A program made the translations under genes and the position numbers. Below, one piece after another: positions 14,411-16,089 of a DNA stretch of 16,089 bases (positions within the stretch are counted from its first letter, which is position 1; each line of letters opens with the position of its first letter). This DNA is from Saccoglossus kowalevskii (taxonomy: Eukaryota > Hemichordata > Enteropneusta > Harrimaniidae). The notes below the pieces were generated by a model. The model did no database searches, was not told the origin of the DNA, and saw nothing but the letters and a program-made list of their open reading frames with translations. The stretch covers positions 113,240 to 129,328 of the forward strand of contig NW_003114465.1 of the NCBI RefSeq assembly GCF_000003605.2, in the 5' to 3' direction.

Positions 14411-16089
14411 GTAAGTTTTTTTCTGTCAAACTTATGTGAAAAAAAAACAAAAAACAGGCACGTTATCATGTTTCAACTTTTTTTCTCTTCTAAGCGTTTA
14501 CTGTTTCGAACAACATAAAATTATGTACATTTAATTTATAAGTTACTTGTAAAATTACACAACATCCCAGTACTAAAGCCTTTCAAACTTGCAGTCCGGT
14601 CGATCGGGGCAACCTTTATTGAACATGACAATAGTATCATTTGAAGGTTCTCATCCAATTTTACCGTAAAGTTTCAATCCCAACAAAACGCAACGTTGTC
14701 CCGATATGAATGAATGTTACTCAGAGACACAGAACGAGTTAGGCAACACGAGATGTTGAACGTCGATTTGCAAAGTAGTTCTCCATTTGAATATGTATAC
14801 TTAAAAGCTGAATGGCGCTCAGAGTATTCGCCCCATTGATATTTCGGCCAGCGTACTATGCAATGTCAATACCTTTTTTTTTACAACAAATACTTTAGTT
14901 TGTTAAAGAACCTATTGATATTTAACATCGGCAACCTGTATACGTGACCTTCAGCTTGCCACGTCGCGGTCAACTACGTAGGACGATACGATAGTGCTAT
15001 CATGATTACGTTTATTGTGGCCATTGCATTACCCAACTTACAACGTTGTTGGTAACATGGTTGAATGATTCAATAACTATACACATTTCTCATGGCGGGG
15101 GTGAATATTTCGTCCAGCTACTTTTGATGTGTGGAGAGAAAAATATCATTGTGAAATATTTATTTGAGTTCACTAGTCTATAAAATCAGATAAAGTTCTT
15201 GAATTTGAAATAAAAAAATATATTTGTAATAACAGAGTATTATACATGTAATACTAAGTGTACTTTGAGAATTACCTACATACCACAACAATTAAGAGAT
15301 ATCAATTGGTGTTGAAATTGGTTTGAGATAATATAATTAAAATAAGAGACCTGTCGACAAGTCGTCTGTCAGTAACTGTTTCCAGACGTACCTGATCCGA
15401 TATAATTCTGAGTTTATATGCAGGTCAAACATGATGCATATTGCTTGAATGGTTAAATAATAACAACGTCTAGTAAGGAATGTCCATGTAAAATTCTGAC
15501 CATCCACAACTGAACGAACTTGTTGTCAAGATCGTGTAATTCACGTGGCAATTTAATATGGCAACGTAAAAGGCGGGAAACGCAATTACAATATTTTAAT
15601 GTTGATGTTTTAGTTTTTCTGAATCTTTGCAATATTTGCTCAACAGTGGTATAATTTCTGGGTAGGAATTATATGTACACATGGGTGTATTCGTGGTTGT
15701 CTTTTTTTATTTAAATACTGTTAGTTTATCAATTATTTGCTAGCAGTAGTTATTCTGACCTTCTTCTTCTTTTCTTTCTTCCTTTTGTCTTTTTTGCATC
15801 GAAACTGTGACTGCTAGAATCTAAATAGTTGCTCCCCAAACAGATATTACATCAATTGAAAATTACAGTTGCCAAATTTACTCGACGTAGCAACGTTTTA
15901 CACGAACCTGTCTTTTTCGTAGTTTCAGTTTCACATTTGGAAGTTTGTCTTATTTTTACACTTTCCCTGTGATCTTAACAAAGATTTTGTCGGAACAACG
16001 AAGAAATCTACATAACATGTGATCAGCACTGATGACAATCATTCACTTAATAGTTGCAATGGTCATAAGTGCGCCATCTTTCGTCTTGA
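14411..16089 (+). other. Presumed intron of the secreted-protein gene
   Basis: Starts with GTAAGT and needs an exon beginning with two codon bases, but no candidate within the window gives a convincing frame. The possible acceptor at 14495 (tctcttctaag) leads to a stop after 15 codons. Other contents: CACGTG (15542-15547) near an E2F-type GGCGGGAAA (15572-15580), a pyrimidine tract (15758-15797), and a YY1-like GCGCCATCTT (16071-16080). Confidence 0.55.

Overview
The window is animal nuclear DNA. It is AT-rich, its genes carry short spliced introns with GT..AG ends, and it holds two unmistakable metazoan proteins. The relatively compact introns and remnants of several small repeat families suggest an invertebrate, perhaps a marine deuterostome or a lophotrochozoan. 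The sequence does not settle the phylum.

Positions 1-6438 (+ strand) are the C-terminal half of ITFG1 (T-cell immunomodulatory protein / LINKIN), a single-pass membrane protein with FG-GAP-type repeats. Nine exons join in perfect phase into 311 residues ending in the conserved membrane span and cytoplasmic tail. Just before the first firm exon, a 64-bp unit is present twice. Each copy encodes what looks like the preceding ITFG1 exon, so this is a candidate exon duplication. The 3' UTR probably runs to about 7315.

Nested antisense in the last long ITFG1 intron (4403-6125) is a complete two-exon histone H3 gene (5293-5809, - strand, 136 codons). Its protein has H3.1/H3.2-type residues at 31, 87 and 89 but Leu at 90 and Ala at 96. 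The gene carries an intron and shows no histone 3' stem-loop, while its upstream region has CCAAT boxes, an octamer and an E2F-like site. All of this fits inside one intron of a transcribed host gene.

From about 7320 to 13500 I see no convincing gene. The stretch holds decayed mobile or repetitive DNA: a GCGAA-rich repeat (7688-7840), a non-LTR reverse transcriptase fossil (8162-8313, - strand), a CpG-rich patch (9728-10010), two tRNA-derived SINE-like copies (- strand), and a 353-bp segment packed with YGTAA words and bounded by short inverted repeats (10671-11023).

At 14065-14410 (+) lies the first coding exon of a secreted protein: signal peptide, small Cys-rich segment with a CxYxFxxP motif, then a clean heptad coiled coil. 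It ends at a strong splice donor, and the rest of the gene lies beyond the window. A weaker candidate signal-peptide exon lies head-to-head on the - strand at 13534-13630. The remainder to 16089 reads as intron.
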